Source: Apostichopus japonicus (taxonomy: Eukaryota; Echinodermata; Holothuroidea; Aspidochirotida; Stichopodidae). Taken from it: a stretch of DNA of 64,000 nt. The stretch covers positions 19,202,001 to 19,266,000 of the forward strand of contig NC_092568.1 of the NCBI RefSeq assembly GCF_037975245.1, read 5' to 3'. The position numbers and the translations under genes were made by a program. A model generated the notes under the pieces. That model saw only the letters and a list, made by a program, of their open reading frames with translations, searched no databases and was not told the DNA's origin. Shown here piece by piece: positions 61,799-64,000 of the stretch (position 1 is its first letter; each line of letters begins with the position of its first letter).

Positions 61799-61802
61799 AG
61801 AT

Positions 61803-64000
61803 ATGTTGCCAATCAGGATCTGTTTTGCTTCATGGCTCGCATGTTGAAGAGCATGCATGGAAGTACATGTGGTGCAGAAATACTGTAGTGTCAATTGCAG
61901 CAATTTTAGACCCCTTTTGGGTTCCTCCAGCACAGCGTACTGAACAATTGTTTGATACTGAGTGAAGTGACAAAAATTTGAATCATTGCGACTGTCTGGG
62001 TGACAAAATATTCAGAATCTGAAGACATTACTAATTTACCAATATTTATAATTAAAATATTGCAAAATTTATACAAAAAACTCTTGAAATTAAATTGTAA
62101 AATGAACACTAATTAGTTCGGGAGTTAATAATGCTGTCGCTAAGTATATTCTATAATTCTGTTGCCCAAGCACTTTCCATACTGTTCCAGTAATATTTCA
62201 GTATTGTATTAACATGCACACAGACAGAAAATTAAAAAAATGGAAATAAATAAATCTGAATTTCTGAGAAAAAAAAGCTCATACCATAGTGCAGGATATA
62301 TATTTTTTTTATGTTTAAAAAAAAACATATTGACAGTTAAATTAGAAAATACACCTGTTCTCTGACTTCTGTCTCACGAAACATGAGAACCAGCTGCCAT
62401 GAGTTATGTGCAATATCAACAATATTTTTGAAGTTCATGTATTAAAAGGCTTACCATTGCACTGTGTATGTTACTAACTTAAATCCACGTAAATGACATG
62501 TACAGAAGGCCGAGACAGATTGCAATAAAGTATTCATGATTGATGTACATGTGAACATGAATATTCAACAAATATTTGTAGTATATTAACTACCTCCATT
62601 TGCAAAATGCCACTTTACCTTTTACCTTTTGGGAGAGAGATGCAAGGTACAGCTGCTACAGTACCAGTATCAAAAAAGAAACCTTTGCTTTTCTTATGAA
62701 GTCATCCTTTTTTCAAAATTCGAAAACATGCACTCCAAAGAGATTTAATTCCATTTTAAGCACTTCTTCCTGAGAGATTTGCAGTTTAGCACCGATTGGT
62801 CTTTGAAAATTTGTCACTAAAACTTTTAAAAGGCCATTAATTGCACAGGAAACCTGCTTTTCTGCCATGCAACATGATAGAAACAATCTTGGGTACAATA
62901 TCCTTTATACTGTACATTTTTTTATGATAAAGATTTTTTAATAATGTAAACAATTAATAAGAGATTTGCGAAAAAGGACAATGGCAGAGGTGACTCATCT
63001 GTTTTCACAGAGAAACAGTAGGAACCTTGCACGCGGTGATGAGCTTCTCTAGATCGATTGGATCTATTTTCTTCCCATCCTACTACCTAAGATCAGGAGC
63101 CTGTCAGTTGCAAACAGCTTTCCAATAATTGATTGAGGCACTACAAGAGAATTACTGTAGTAAGAGACAGGAGATTGCAGTCAGTACAGGTTCTCTTCAA
63201 CCAGGGTTTGTTTTTGCCAAACAGAAATCATTTTGACACACATTGATATTGACAAGTTACCTCCTTGATAAGTATTTTTCACATGAGGAGCTCAATTTTG
63301 AAATTTACCAGGCTGTGACAACAACAAAGAAAATATATAAGAGAACCATGGAATCCAGTAATGTAATTATTTGTTCTTATTTTGACTGGTTTAAACTGGT
63401 AAGTACAGGACTTACTGTATACTGTACCTATACATTATACTACAAACTTCTTTTTTTGTTTAAAAAAAAAAGGAGCCCTGGCACAATTAAATTAAGAATT
63501 GCTTCTACAAATACATGAATGCATGAAACTACAATACTGTAGCATTTAAGCCTTCAATCCTTGCTGCCATTTTGAAATGGATATGCTAAATTGAGGACTT
63601 GTGAGAAGTGCTTGATTTAACAATTCACACAATATTTTTTTCAAAACCATAATGCATCGGATCAATTTGGACAATCTAAACCACATGGTTGTAATAACCT
63701 GGCAAAGAGTGCAAATTATAACGCATCTTTATTTAAAATAACAGATTCCATAAAGCTGCAATTTGCACTGCTTGGTAACTTTGAGTCATTTTGACTCCAA
63801 CCATCAAATATTAACTCGCATCAGGATATCCAGCAATCTCAAGTAACTGAGAGATTTCGGTAGTTACATCCTTACATCTAATTGTTAAGTTTGTGTCAAA
63901 TCAGTCAAACCCTGTTAATATAAATCAATCACTGCTGTTTTGATTGCATCTAGAAAATGCATTTGACATTTTGGTGAGTGACCCCGAGGGCTACAGTGCA
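61803..64000. other. Intergenic or intronic, nothing firm
   Basis: AT-rich; all open frames are short and lack motifs. No gene, RNA or repeat element is supported to the end of the window. Confidence 0.35.

Noticed and set aside
1-64000. Retroviral, LTR, LINE or Polinton genes, CRISPR arrays, rRNA genes
   Set aside because: I looked for polymerase, integrase and capsid-type motifs and for regular spacer arrays in the open frames and sequence and saw none.

Overview
The window reads as nuclear DNA of a marine invertebrate, probably an echinoderm or another non-vertebrate deuterostome. It is AT-rich, has spliced genes with GT-AG introns, no operons, long gene-poor stretches, many short terminal-inverted-repeat (TIR) DNA elements, tRNA-derived SINEs and microsatellites. 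The clade is inferred from the style of the repeats and from a sulfotransferase-like family. No marker gene fixes the species.

Layout. 1-12.9 kb is repeat-dominated: a decayed hAT transposon (2.3-3.4 kb), a repeat packed with AGGTCA words (3.6-3.9 kb), and a nest of non-autonomous DNA elements inside one another (7.2-9.9 kb) whose target-site duplications are still readable. 13.0-14.9 kb holds a two-exon gene for a helix-hairpin-helix protein with a basic NLS-like patch and a C-terminal CaaX box; its second exon is not evident from simple ORF calling. 16.9-18.1 kb holds two minus-strand exons of an unassigned, possibly membrane, protein.

18.4-38.4 kb is a tandem segmental duplication. Each unit (about 7-8 kb) carries one intact two-exon P-loop sulfotransferase-like gene of 308 residues; the two proteins differ at 10 positions. 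The upstream region of copy A is split by a 4.73-kb TIR element (18693-23421). Copy B keeps the uninterrupted sequence, so the insertion and its TA target duplication can be read to the base. That element has subterminal arrays of TTGGGCAA words and a broken intron-containing gene resembling SAM-domain (SAMD3-like) proteins.

38.4-64 kb has no gene I can support and is probably intergenic or intronic. It contains a 1.35-kb array of a 27-bp satellite (53.9-55.2 kb), a tRNA-derived SINE (56.1-56.3 kb), and a 2.07-kb element (59733-61798) with a 13-bp TIR, a 4-bp AGAT target duplication and repeated copies of GTGACTCGCGTGAC. I found no reverse transcriptase, retroviral-type genes, CRISPR array or rRNA. 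The main surprises are the SAM-gene element with its internal empty-site control, the iteron-bearing 2.07-kb element, and the HhH/CaaX gene.
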